Assembly (NCBI GenBank): GCA_052034135.1 | Contig: JBPOJC010000054.1 | Coordinates: 1 to 5,850 of the forward strand | DNA: 5,850 nt | From: JAGPKI01 sp052034135 | Lineage (GTDB): Bacteria; Caldisericota; Caldisericia; UBA6126; JAGPKI01 | Reading direction: 5' to 3' | Part shown: positions 1 to 5,850 of the stretch, piece by piece | Layout: each line of letters starts with the position of its first letter | Position numbering within the stretch: position 1 is the first letter of the stretch | Program-made: the position numbers and the translations under genes | Notes under the pieces: generated by a model | The model's input: the letters and a program-made list of their open reading frames with translations, nothing else | Databases searched by the model: none | Told to the model about the DNA's origin: nothing

Positions 1-1034
1 TCAAGGAAAGACTTGGAAGAATTATGATAGGTTATTCTTTTGAGGGTAATCCTGTATTTGCCAAGAGTATGGATGCAGAAGAAGCAATGGCTGTGCTTTT
101 AAAAGATGCAATAAGACCAAATGTTGTGCAAACTCTTGAAAACAATCCTGCTATAATCCATATGGGACCATTTGGTAATGTTGCAACTGGCTCATCAAGC
201 ATTGTCTCCATTAAAGTAGCTCTCGAAAAAGCTGAAATGGTAATTACAGAAGCTGGTTTTGGTGCTGATTTAGGTGGTGAAAAATTCTTAGATATTGTAT
301 CAAGATTAGGGAACTTTTACCCACACACTATTGTAGTTATGGCAAGTATTCAGGCGCTTAAATATCATGGTGGGCTACCTGTTTCTGCTCTAAAGAGTGA
401 AAATTTAGACGCAATAAGTCGTGGAATTGAAAACTTAAAGATACATCTTGAAAACATGTCTTCTTTTGGAGTACCTATAGTAGTTGGTCTTAATAAGTTT
501 AATTCTGATACCGATAAGGAAATTAACCACACTTTAAATTTAATTGAGAAATTAGGTTTTAAAGGAATAGTTACAGACCCATATAATCGTGGCGGCGAAG
601 GATGTATTGAAATGGCTAAAGAAGTAATAAAGTTAGCTCAATCCACCATAATAAAAACAAAGAACTTTGTATATGACCTTGATGAACCTGTTAAAACAAA
701 GATCGAAAAAATTGCCAAAAAAATTTACAGAGCAAAAGATGTAAAATATACCCGTAAGGCATTAAAAGATATCGAAAAACTAGAATCCATAGGTTTCGGT
801 AACTTACCGATATGTATTGCAAAGACACAATATTCCCTATCTGACAATCCAAAACTCTTGACTTTAAATAATAATGATTATGATATAAATATTGAGGAGG
901 TAAATCTCTTCTCTGGAGCTGGTTTTATTGTCCCCATTGCTGGGAGCATAATGACAATGCCAGGGCTACCCATGAAACCAAATTCATCTAACTTTAAAAT
1001 CGACGAGGATGGTAATGTCTCCGGTGTAGAGTAA
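1..1034 (+). CDS. fhs: Formate-tetrahydrofolate ligase, C-terminal part (5' end outside window)
   Basis: This cytoplasmic enzyme uses ATP to join formate to tetrahydrofolate, giving 10-formyl-THF for purine and C1 metabolism or the methyl branch of the Wood-Ljungdahl pathway. The reading frame is open from base 3 (KERLGRI, then Met at 24), so the true start and the N-terminal P-loop part lie upstream; Met24 is internal. About 343 residues of a usual ~555 are visible. Family landmarks in order are LLKDAIRPNVVQTLEN, MGPFGNVATGSSS, EAGFGADLGGEKF, ALKYHGG, FGVPIVVGLNKF, RGGEGCIEMA, FGNLPICIAKTQYSLSD and the C-terminal GAGFIVPIAGSIMTMPGLP. The C-terminus is intact. The GPF motif is unusual: most family members read roughly GGPFANIAHGCNS, and here the His and the Cys-Asn are replaced. 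The protease gene begins 5 bases after the stop with no terminator between, so co-transcription is inferred. Identity is very secure. Confidence 0.96.
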   Translation, partial: KERLGRIMIGYSFEGNPVFAKSMDAEEAMAVLLKDAIRPNVVQTLENNPAIIHMGPFGNVATGSSSIVSIKVALEKAEMVITEAGFGADLGGEKFLDIVSRLGNFYPHTIVVMASIQALKYHGGLPVSALKSENLDAISRGIENLKIHLENMSSFGVPIVVGLNKFNSDTDKEINHTLNLIEKLGFKGIVTDPYNRGGEGCIEMAKEVIKLAQSTIIKTKNFVYDLDEPVKTKIEKIAKKIYRAKDVKYTRKALKDIEKLESIGFGNLPICIAKTQYSLSDNPKLLTLNNNDYDINIEEVNLFSGAGFIVPIAGSIMTMPGLPMKPNSSNFKIDEDGNVSGVE

Positions 1035-1039
1035 ACAAA

Positions 1040-4000
1040 ATGAAAAAGAAGTTTTTGACTATAACAATTTGCATTTTAATTTTCTTTGGAGCTTTCTCTC
1101 AACCCTATTCTAACATAAGTAGCACTGAAGCAGCAGAATCATTAGTTACAAAAATAGCTTTTTTAGATTACACTTACGACTTAAAAAGAATTGAAGGAGA
1201 GCTGAATAATTATAAAAAATTAAACATTATTAACGATTATAAAGCCTTTAATGAACTTGATGCTGTAAGTATAACTGCTAACGAAGATACAATTAATTCT
1301 TTAGCTAAATCCCTACTTCCTAAGGCAAAACTTATAAATAACTTTGAATTTAAAGCTCTGCCAGTAATAGTAGATAGTGAAAGAGAAACAACAAATAATC
1401 AAATTTTGTGGAACTTAGAAGATATAGGCGTAAAAGACCTATGGGACAAAGGAATCACAGGAAAAGGAATTAAAATTGCAATTCTTGATACAGGTATAGA
1501 TCCAGAGCATTCAGCACTTAAAAATAAGTTAGTAAATTGGGCAGAATTTTCCGCGTCTGGATCAATGATATCTGATAACAAACCATATGATAGTGACGGC
1601 CATGGAACACATGTTTCAGGAATAGCAGCTGGTGGATCAGCATCTCTTCCTCTCGGAGTTGCACCAGATGCAAGCTTAGCAGTTGGCTTAGTAATCCCTC
1701 GTGGTGGAGGCACTTTCTCACAAATTTTAGGAGGGTTGGAGTGGGTTTTAGACCCTGATAATGATCCTTCAACAGATGATGCACCTAAAGCTGTTAATAT
1801 GTCTCTTGGAGCAATAGGTTATTATAAAACATGGACTAAAGTTTTTGAGAAATTGCTAAGCCATAACATATTACCAGTATGCGCCATAGGAAACGAAGGT
1901 GATGGATTAAGCTCGAGCCCCGGAAACTCTCCTAACGCAATTGGTGTTGGTGCTTACGACGAAAATTCAGAAGCAGCTTTATTTTCATCTGGAAATGATA
2001 GAATTACATGGGATGAAGAAGACTTATCGGCTACTTACATAAAACCAGATATTTCTGCACCCGGAGTACAAATATACTCTTCAATTCCTGGAGATAAATA
2101 CGAAAAATGGAGTGGTACCTCCATGGCTACTCCGCATGTTACTGGAGCAGTTGCACTATTAATGCAAGCATTCCCTCTTGCTTCGGCATATGATATGATG
2201 TATTTCCTTAAAGAGGGGGCCGTGGAGGCAGGCAAACCTGGTGGAGACTCAAGATATGGATTTGGTAAATTAAACCTAACAAATAGTTATCAATTATTAT
2301 CAGAAAGCAAAAGAATTTATGGTAAAATTTCAAACTATAGAACTGGCTTCAATTTATATAATTCTGACCTAAACCTACCTATTTATGTAGATAAAAACGG
2401 AAATTATTCCACTTACCTTCTTCCGGGTTCATACAAATTTGAGCTTAACTATAAAGGTAAATTAATAAAAACTACAATAATAAATGTTAAAGATAGTAAT
2501 CTGAATATAGATATACAAGCTCCCTTAGAAAAAAGAATCCAATTTGAGGGAACTGTAAAAAGCGAAGATTGTAACGAGCCGCTAAAAGCAAAAATTTTTG
2601 TAGGCGAAGAACAATACAACTCTCAAGATAATGGAAGATTTTCTCTAAATTTAGATTCTTTAGAGACAGTAACGATTTTTGCTTCTGGTTATGAAAGTAA
2701 AGATATTAACTTAAGTAATGTAAATGGTTATTTAAACATACGCCTTAAAAAATCATCAATTCTTTTAATTGAAGGGGTTTCGCAATATATCACAATCACA
2801 AATCCTCCACGTCTTGCAAGGAACTACTATTTTGATGCATTGAATAGCCTAAATAAATGCTACACCTACATAAATGCAAGCAAAATCTCTTTAAACTTCT
2901 CTGACCTTAAAAATTATCCCTTAGTTATTTATTTTTGCGACAGTGGTGGCATATCTTCTGAAGAAGAAGTAGAGCTTGCAAAATACCTCGATAATGGTGG
3001 AAGGTTGCTCATAACAGGAAGATTAATTTTAACCTTGGAGAATTACTATAGACAAACATTCATAAATAAATATTTTAATGCTTCCAGTAAAGAATCTATG
3101 AGCTTTCCGTCTGTTTGTGGATTTGAAAAGAGCAAAGAATTTAAAGATTTTCTGTTTTCACTTTCAGGAGACAACGGGGCGAATAATCAAGAGACATGCG
3201 ATGTTATAACCGTTGGTGATAGTAACATTGTTGAACCAATTTTACAATATGTCGAATATAAGAAAGAAAAATATGCAGGAATAAAAGCTGCAAATGGAAT
3301 ATATAAAGGAGTTTTGCTTGGTTTTGGCATTGAAGGTATTGGCTCCAAAACACAAAGAGTAGCTCTGCTTAATAAAATATTGGATTGGTTTGACTCTTCT
3401 AAAAAACTTGATTGCATTCTACCGCCTGATTCCAATTTTAGGATCAATGTCATAAGAGCAGATAATAAACAATTCTCCATTTTTACAAAGGGAGAGAGAT
3501 TTTCTATTAACAATCTTGAACCTTACAAATACAGATTTGTTTTTGAAGGATATGGATATCAAATATCTCAATATGAGATTGATTTAAGTAAATACGATGT
3601 ATGCCAATTAGAGTTGCATCCTGAAAAGTCTCCATTTTATAACGTAAATATCTCCCTAAAAGATATCGACTTAAATTCTGCATTTGCTGACATATTTTAC
3701 ATGGGAAAAAGCATAAGTCTTTCTGAATTTAACCCCAAAAATGTTTTAACTTTATCGTTGCCTTTTGGATACTTTGAAATCCTTATTGTTGCAAAAGAAT
3801 TCTCGCCAAAAGTAATAAGAACAAAAGTTGATGGTAGTAGTGACCTTGATTTTGAAATTAAAATGGAAAAAAACCCAAAGAAAGTTTTACTTGTTGATGA
3901 TACTACCACAGGAAACTACTTTATAGATAATTATTTGAGAATAGGAGATGCTTACTCTAAAACACTTTCATTGTCCAAAATTGATTACGATGCATGGATC

Positions 4001-4567
4001 ATATCAAAGGACGGTAATCCTACATTTTTCAATTATCTCCCTTACAGTATCATCCTATATGTAACTGGCAGAAACTCTTATGCCCTTTACAAAAAAGAAA
4101 GCAGAGAGGAAGTTGCTAAATATCTCGATAATGGCGGAAACATTGCAGTATGTGGAAATACATTTCACTTAACTGCGCGAGATACAAAATATTTGGAAGA
4201 TTATTTTGGAGTTACTGAGAATATTAGCAATATACGGGAAAGCACTTTGATAGGTTCTTCAGGTACGAAATTCAGTGGACTAATTTTTGATCTGTTTGAT
4301 CCATTAGTTGATGGAACAACTTATATAACTTATCCAGCATTTAATCCAGTAAAATATGGTGTTACGCCACTCCTTAAATATTTAAATGGTGGTGAAATAT
4401 CTACAGTTCTTTATGATGAAGGAAAATTTAAAAGCATTCTTATGCCTTTTGGAATTGATAATGTTTTTAGCTCTGATGTAAGACAAAAAATAATTATAGG
4501 GTTAGTTTACACTTTATCGGGAGAGGATAAAATTCTATCAAACATCAGCTATAAACCTAAAAACTAA
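1040..4567 (+). CDS. Secreted subtilisin-family (S8) serine protease with duplicated C-terminal accessory modules
   Basis: A 1175-residue exported endopeptidase. Residues 1-20 form a Sec signal peptide: KKK, a hydrophobic core, and likely cleavage after A-F-S20. Residues ~35-115 resemble an I9-type propeptide. The peptidase domain spans ~125-420, with catalytic Asp150 (AILDTGID), His188 (GHGTHVSG), oxyanion Asn285 (AIGNEGDG) and Ser361 (GTSMATPHVTGA); all are present, so it should be active. Residues ~425-570 are two beta-rich segments like carboxypeptidase-regulatory or Ig-like folds. Residues ~573-785 look like a Rossmann/class I amidotransferase-like domain (ILLIEGV, KYLDNGG). The same order repeats at ~790-945 and ~947-1165 (KVLLVDD, KYLDNGG). 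No C-terminal membrane anchor, sortase motif or SLH domain is visible, so it is probably released or held non-covalently. ATG1040 is preceded by a weak GAG at 8-base spacing inside the fhs stop region. The substrate is unknown; nutrient protein degradation is the default inference. Confidence 0.95.
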   Translation: MKKKFLTITICILIFFGAFSQPYSNISSTEAAESLVTKIAFLDYTYDLKRIEGELNNYKKLNIINDYKAFNELDAVSITANEDTINSLAKSLLPKAKLINNFEFKALPVIVDSERETTNNQILWNLEDIGVKDLWDKGITGKGIKIAILDTGIDPEHSALKNKLVNWAEFSASGSMISDNKPYDSDGHGTHVSGIAAGGSASLPLGVAPDASLAVGLVIPRGGGTFSQILGGLEWVLDPDNDPSTDDAPKAVNMSLGAIGYYKTWTKVFEKLLSHNILPVCAIGNEGDGLSSSPGNSPNAIGVGAYDENSEAALFSSGNDRITWDEEDLSATYIKPDISAPGVQIYSSIPGDKYEKWSGTSMATPHVTGAVALLMQAFPLASAYDMMYFLKEGAVEAGKPGGDSRYGFGKLNLTNSYQLLSESKRIYGKISNYRTGFNLYNSDLNLPIYVDKNGNYSTYLLPGSYKFELNYKGKLIKTTIINVKDSNLNIDIQAPLEKRIQFEGTVKSEDCNEPLKAKIFVGEEQYNSQDNGRFSLNLDSLETVTIFASGYESKDINLSNVNGYLNIRLKKSSILLIEGVSQYITITNPPRLARNYYFDALNSLNKCYTYINASKISLNFSDLKNYPLVIYFCDSGGISSEEEVELAKYLDNGGRLLITGRLILTLENYYRQTFINKYFNASSKESMSFPSVCGFEKSKEFKDFLFSLSGDNGANNQETCDVITVGDSNIVEPILQYVEYKKEKYAGIKAANGIYKGVLLGFGIEGIGSKTQRVALLNKILDWFDSSKKLDCILPPDSNFRINVIRADNKQFSIFTKGERFSINNLEPYKYRFVFEGYGYQISQYEIDLSKYDVCQLELHPEKSPFYNVNISLKDIDLNSAFADIFYMGKSISLSEFNPKNVLTLSLPFGYFEILIVAKEFSPKVIRTKVDGSSDLDFEIKMEKNPKKVLLVDDTTTGNYFIDNYLRIGDAYSKTLSLSKIDYDAWIISKDGNPTFFNYLPYSIILYVTGRNSYALYKKESREEVAKYLDNGGNIAVCGNTFHLTARDTKYLEDYFGVTENISNIRESTLIGSSGTKFSGLIFDLFDPLVDGTTYITYPAFNPVKYGVTPLLKYLNGGEISTVLYDEGKFKSILMPFGIDNVFSSDVRQKIIIGLVYTLSGEDKILSNISYKPKN

Positions 4568-4951
4568 TTTATCATCAATAGGTTTAAGTTCTGCCATGTG
4601 ATAAGATATGGCTTTTATTTCCCGCTTCATCTTTTTAAATTTTTTAAAGCGGGCAGATATATGAGCTTTGAGCTGAGAATTGCATTTCCAGTCTTTATCA
4701 ATTGATATATTTACATGGACAAGATATTTTTCTCTTACAATAGCTTCAAAGAGCACTTCGTTTAGAAACTCAATAAGTATATCATCTATTGAACCTTCAA
4801 ACTCAAAAGCTTCTTCTTCTATAGAGCTATATGAATCAACAATTCCAATATATTCAAGTATTGCAGAGGCCGAATCAGCAAAGATTTCATTTAAATCTCT
4901 GCCAATTACTTCAAAATACAAATCCGCTGAATGTTCAAGTTGTCTATACAT
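4538..4951 (-). CDS. Archease, RtcB RNA-ligase cofactor protein
   Basis: A 137-residue protein of about the usual archease length. The N-terminus has the family signature LEHSADL (residues 5-11). The central part has SIDDILIEFLNEVLFEA, matching the family's acidic helix that ends in a FLNELLF-type motif. The C-terminal half has KREIKAISYHMAEL and ends FRFIADV. In studied archeases, conserved acidic residues bind a metal ion and the protein speeds guanylylation of the RNA ligase RtcB, allowing multiple turnover in tRNA splicing or RNA repair. Cytoplasmic. RtcB is not in the window, so its partner must be elsewhere. The TGA stop lies inside the protease gene, giving a 30-base convergent overlap. 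The ATG at 4949-4951 gives the expected N-terminus, but no good Shine-Dalgarno sequence lies at normal spacing; an AAAGG is about 16 bases upstream. Identification is strong. Confidence 0.92.
   Translation of the reverse strand: MYRQLEHSADLYFEVIGRDLNEIFADSASAILEYIGIVDSYSSIEEEAFEFEGSIDDILIEFLNEVLFEAIVREKYLVHVNISIDKDWKCNSQLKAHISARFKKFKKMKREIKAISYHMAELKPIDDKLVFRFIADV
4593..4620 (+). terminator. Possible intrinsic terminator of the protease transcript, inside archease
   Basis: GCCATGT (4593-4599) pairs with ATATGGC (4606-4612), giving 7 pairs including one G-U around the loop GATAAG. It is followed by TTTTATTT. It sits 26 bases after the protease stop, a normal place for a terminator. The stem is short and the T-tract is interrupted. 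On the minus strand the same bases encode the conserved archease stretch AISYHMA, so the pairing could be coincidental. Confidence 0.4.
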
Positions 4952-4995
4952 ACAAAAATAATATAACCTTTTTTTAATAAAATTTCCATTTAACC

Positions 4996-5064
4996 TTATT
5001 TACTTTTTTCATATTCTTGCTGCGTTCCGACATACACTTGCAGAAACTGTGGTAAATTATACAT
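4996..5064 (-). CDS. Doubtful 22-codon ORF behind a strong Shine-Dalgarno sequence
   Basis: An ATG at 5064-5062 opens 22 codons starting MYNLPQFLQVY and ending EYEKSK, with a TAA at 4998-4996. GGAGGTG (5072-5066) lies directly before it and matches the 16S anti-Shine-Dalgarno sequence, but GGAGG to ATG spacing is only 3 bases, shorter than ideal. The ORF ends 44 bases before archease on the same strand, so it could be a leader peptide or small protein in the archease transcript. I do not recognise the peptide and it has no signal or membrane segment. An ORF this short can arise by chance; the ribosome-binding sequence is the only positive evidence. Confidence 0.25.
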   Translation of the reverse strand: MYNLPQFLQVYVGTQQEYEKSK

Positions 5065-5172
5065 ACACCTCCATGAGATAAAAAAATCGACAGAAAAGTG
5101 GTTGTCCAAAAATGTGTGCTGGAGTCGGAGCTAATAATGATACAAAGATTTCCAAAAAGAATAAAATTGGTC

Positions 5173-5204
5173 TGGATCCCCGATAAAAGATTTCGGGGAT
5201 GACA
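5173..5204 (-). repeat. Repeat unit, copy 1 of an identical 32-base pair
   Basis: The arms ATCCCCGA (5176-5183) and TCGGGGAT (5193-5200) form a perfect 8-base inverted repeat with a 9-base loop, flanked by TGG on the left and GACA on the right. The 32 bases are identical to those at 5562-5593. Strand is given so that the GTCAT end comes first. There is no T-tract, so a terminator role is not supported. Confidence 0.85.
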
Positions 5205-5237
5205 GTTTGTAGAGGTTCAGGGATGGCTGCCCCCTCC

Positions 5238-5278
5238 GTCACCCTGAGGAGCGCTCATTTTAGCGACGAAGGGTCTCC
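5238..5278 (+). repeat. Repeat unit in opposite orientation with an altered centre
   Basis: The unit starts GTCACCCTGAGGAGCG and ends GACGAAGGGTCTCC. ACCCT (5241-5245) pairs with AGGGT (5270-5274), and an inner CGCT pairs with AGCG around CATTTT. The usual short centre GAGCGAAGCGA appears expanded by the segment CTCATTTT. It runs opposite to the units at 5173, 5364, 5404 and 5562. Confidence 0.7.
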
Positions 5279-5363
5279 TTCTTTTACCCTCATGCGAAAT
5301 AAGGTCAAACATTAATAAAAAGTAACATACAATAATGTCTGTTTTACACTGAAAAGACAGATG

Positions 5364-5392
5364 AGGAGATTCTTCGCTTCGCTCAGAATGAC
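5364..5392 (-). repeat. Repeat unit, canonical form
   Basis: On the minus strand it reads GTCATTCTGAGCG, then AAGCGAAGAATCTCCT. ATTCT (5369-5373) and AGAAT (5385-5389) form the outer stem. This is the most regular copy in the window. It lies 11 bases from the next unit, in the same orientation. Confidence 0.85.
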
Positions 5393-5403
5393 GGGGTGGT
5401 GGT

Positions 5404-5433
5404 AGGAGATCCTTCGCTTACGCTCAGAATGAC
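5404..5433 (-). repeat. Repeat unit, near copy of the unit at 5364
   Basis: It matches the unit at 5364-5392 except for one substitution (ATCC for ATTC) and one inserted A in the centre. The two are in tandem, separated by the G/T-rich spacer GGGGTGGTGGT (5393-5403). Confidence 0.85.
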
Positions 5434-5464
5434 GAAAAAGGGAAGGGAGCGTATCTTGTATTTT

Positions 5465-5499
5465 GCTTCGTAAGGATCTCCTCTTCTCTGTATCCTTAC
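5465..5499 (+). repeat. Half repeat unit with an inverted partner arm
   Basis: GCTTCGTAAGGATCTCCTC (5465-5483) resembles the right half of a unit in plus orientation; the left half is not recognisable. GTAAGGAT (5470-5477) is the perfect reverse complement of ATCCTTAC (5492-5499), an 8-base stem with a 14-base loop. Probably a decayed or rearranged copy. Confidence 0.55.
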
Positions 5500-5561
5500 A
5501 GATATATTCGGGAATTACAATAAACAGACAAGAATGTTTGTAATATAAGAAAAATAAGGAA

Positions 5562-5593
5562 TGGATCCCCGATAAAAGATTTCGGGGATGACA
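5562..5593 (-). repeat. Repeat unit, copy 2 of an identical 32-base pair
   Basis: Identical over 32 bases to 5173-5204, with the same 8-base stem ATCCCCGA / TCGGGGAT and 9-base loop. Flanking bases differ, so the identity ends sharply at the unit edges. Confidence 0.85.
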
Positions 5594-5602
5594 AAGAGAA
5601 AA

Positions 5603-5653
5603 GAGGAGATTCCTTAAGTACATGTGCAGTAATACCACACTTTCGGGATGACA
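5603..5653 (-). repeat. Divergent repeat unit with a non-repetitive centre
   Basis: GAGGAGATTCC (5603-5613) and CGGGATGACA (5644-5653) are the two unit ends seen elsewhere, but the roughly 30 bases between them do not match other copies. It follows the unit at 5562 after a 9-base A/G spacer. Confidence 0.5.
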
Positions 5654-5684
5654 AAAATAAACCCTCCATAATATATATTGGGGT

Positions 5685-5702
5685 AAAAAAGACAAATTTG
5701 TC
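5685..5702 (-). terminator. Weak candidate terminator downstream of the 5S gene
   Basis: GACAAATTTGTC (5691-5702) is a perfect 12-base palindrome. On the minus strand it is followed by six T (5690-5685), about 37 bases after the 5S 3' end. As RNA it gives only a 4-pair stem with an AAUU loop, so its strength is doubtful. The T-run directly after the 5S gene (5738-5733) may be the actual end signal. Confidence 0.25.
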
Positions 5703-5738
5703 ATTCCAAAATACAAAGGAATTAAAGGAATTAAAAAA

Positions 5739-5850
<112 letters not shown>

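Larger units (their letters stand above)
5173..5653. repeat. Cluster of short interspersed imperfect palindromic repeats
   Basis: About 480 bases of the gene-free stretch between archease and the 5S gene are occupied by at least six units or half-units of one repeat family. One end of a unit reads GTCAT/C-C, and the other reads ATCTCC or GATCC. The units differ in their centres and occur in both orientations. Long open frames here, such as one on the minus strand at 5312-5779, consist of translated repeat, with the typical spurious strings VILSEAKNLL and SERKRRIS, and are not genes. Between units, about 5281-5362 holds nothing I can identify. Confidence 0.8.

Noticed and set aside
1399..2235. 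Several minus-strand open frames within the protease gene
   Set aside because: They are antisense shadows of the peptidase domain; the plus-strand catalytic motifs are unambiguous.
4621..4653. Inverted repeat CCCGCTT / AAGCGGG inside archease as a terminator
   Set aside because: The 19-base loop is long, and neither strand has a T-tract after the stem.
4680..4961. Plus-strand open frame of 93 codons
   Set aside because: Entirely antisense to archease, with Ser/Ile-rich shadow composition and no homology signal.
5011..5045. Resemblance to the SRP RNA tip (GTCGGAACGCAGCAAG, minus strand)
   Set aside because: The partner strand of the symmetric loop (CAGG before the tetraloop) is missing, the tetraloop does not close properly, and no long flanking helix forms.
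5056..5061. TATAAT on the minus strand as a promoter -10 box
   Set aside because: No -35 element lies at 16-18 bases, and it overlaps the start of the possible 22-codon ORF.
5112..5186. Plus-strand short ORF beginning MCAGVGANND, preceded in frame by CPK
   Set aside because: No good ribosome-binding sequence, no recognised family, and it ends inside a repeat unit. The CPKMC spacing alone is too little to call a metal-binding fragment.
5057..5242. Minus-strand open frame of 61 codons
   Set aside because: Its start lies inside a repeat unit, it has no ribosome-binding sequence, and the protein is unlike anything I recognise.
5173..5653. CRISPR array
   Set aside because: The units vary in sequence and orientation and have irregular spacing from 9 to over 80 bases, which does not fit identical direct repeats with even spacers; no cas gene is present.

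Overview
The window looks like a low-GC bacterial chromosome segment; GC is about one third by eye. The bacterial 5S rRNA, a bacterial-type formate-tetrahydrofolate ligase, and a secreted protease with a Sec-type signal peptide all support this. An archease gene and interspersed repeats of the GTCAT...GAGCGAAG...ATCTC type would fit an anaerobic, possibly thermophilic lineage such as Caldisericum-like bacteria. That assignment is a guess, since nothing in the window fixes the taxon.

Layout. (1) Bases 1-1034, plus strand: C-terminal part of formate-tetrahydrofolate ligase (fhs), a central C1 enzyme; its 5' end lies outside the window. (2) Bases 1040-4567, plus strand, starting 5 bases after the fhs stop: a 1175-residue secreted subtilisin-family (S8) protease with a complete catalytic triad. 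Its large C-terminal region appears to be an internal duplication of [two beta domains + one Rossmann/amidotransferase-like domain]. (3) Bases 4538-4951, minus strand: archease, the protein partner of the RtcB RNA ligase. It converges with the protease gene and overlaps it by 30 bases. A hairpin plus T-tract that could end the protease transcript lies inside the archease coding sequence. (4) Bases 4952-5738: about 790 bases with no established gene. They hold a doubtful 22-codon minus-strand ORF behind a strong Shine-Dalgarno sequence and, from about 5173 to 5653, a cluster of short imperfect palindromic repeats in mixed orientation, including two identical 32-base copies. (5) Bases 5739-5850, minus strand: 5S rRNA, nearly complete, followed by a T-tract. 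The rest of the rRNA operon presumably lies beyond the right edge.

The genes do not form an obvious pathway. fhs and the protease are probably co-transcribed because of their spacing. Archease acts in RNA repair or tRNA splicing with RtcB, which is not in this window. I see no strong evidence of a new defence or mobile system. The most unusual content is the duplicated accessory architecture of the protease and the dense repeat cluster between archease and the rRNA operon.
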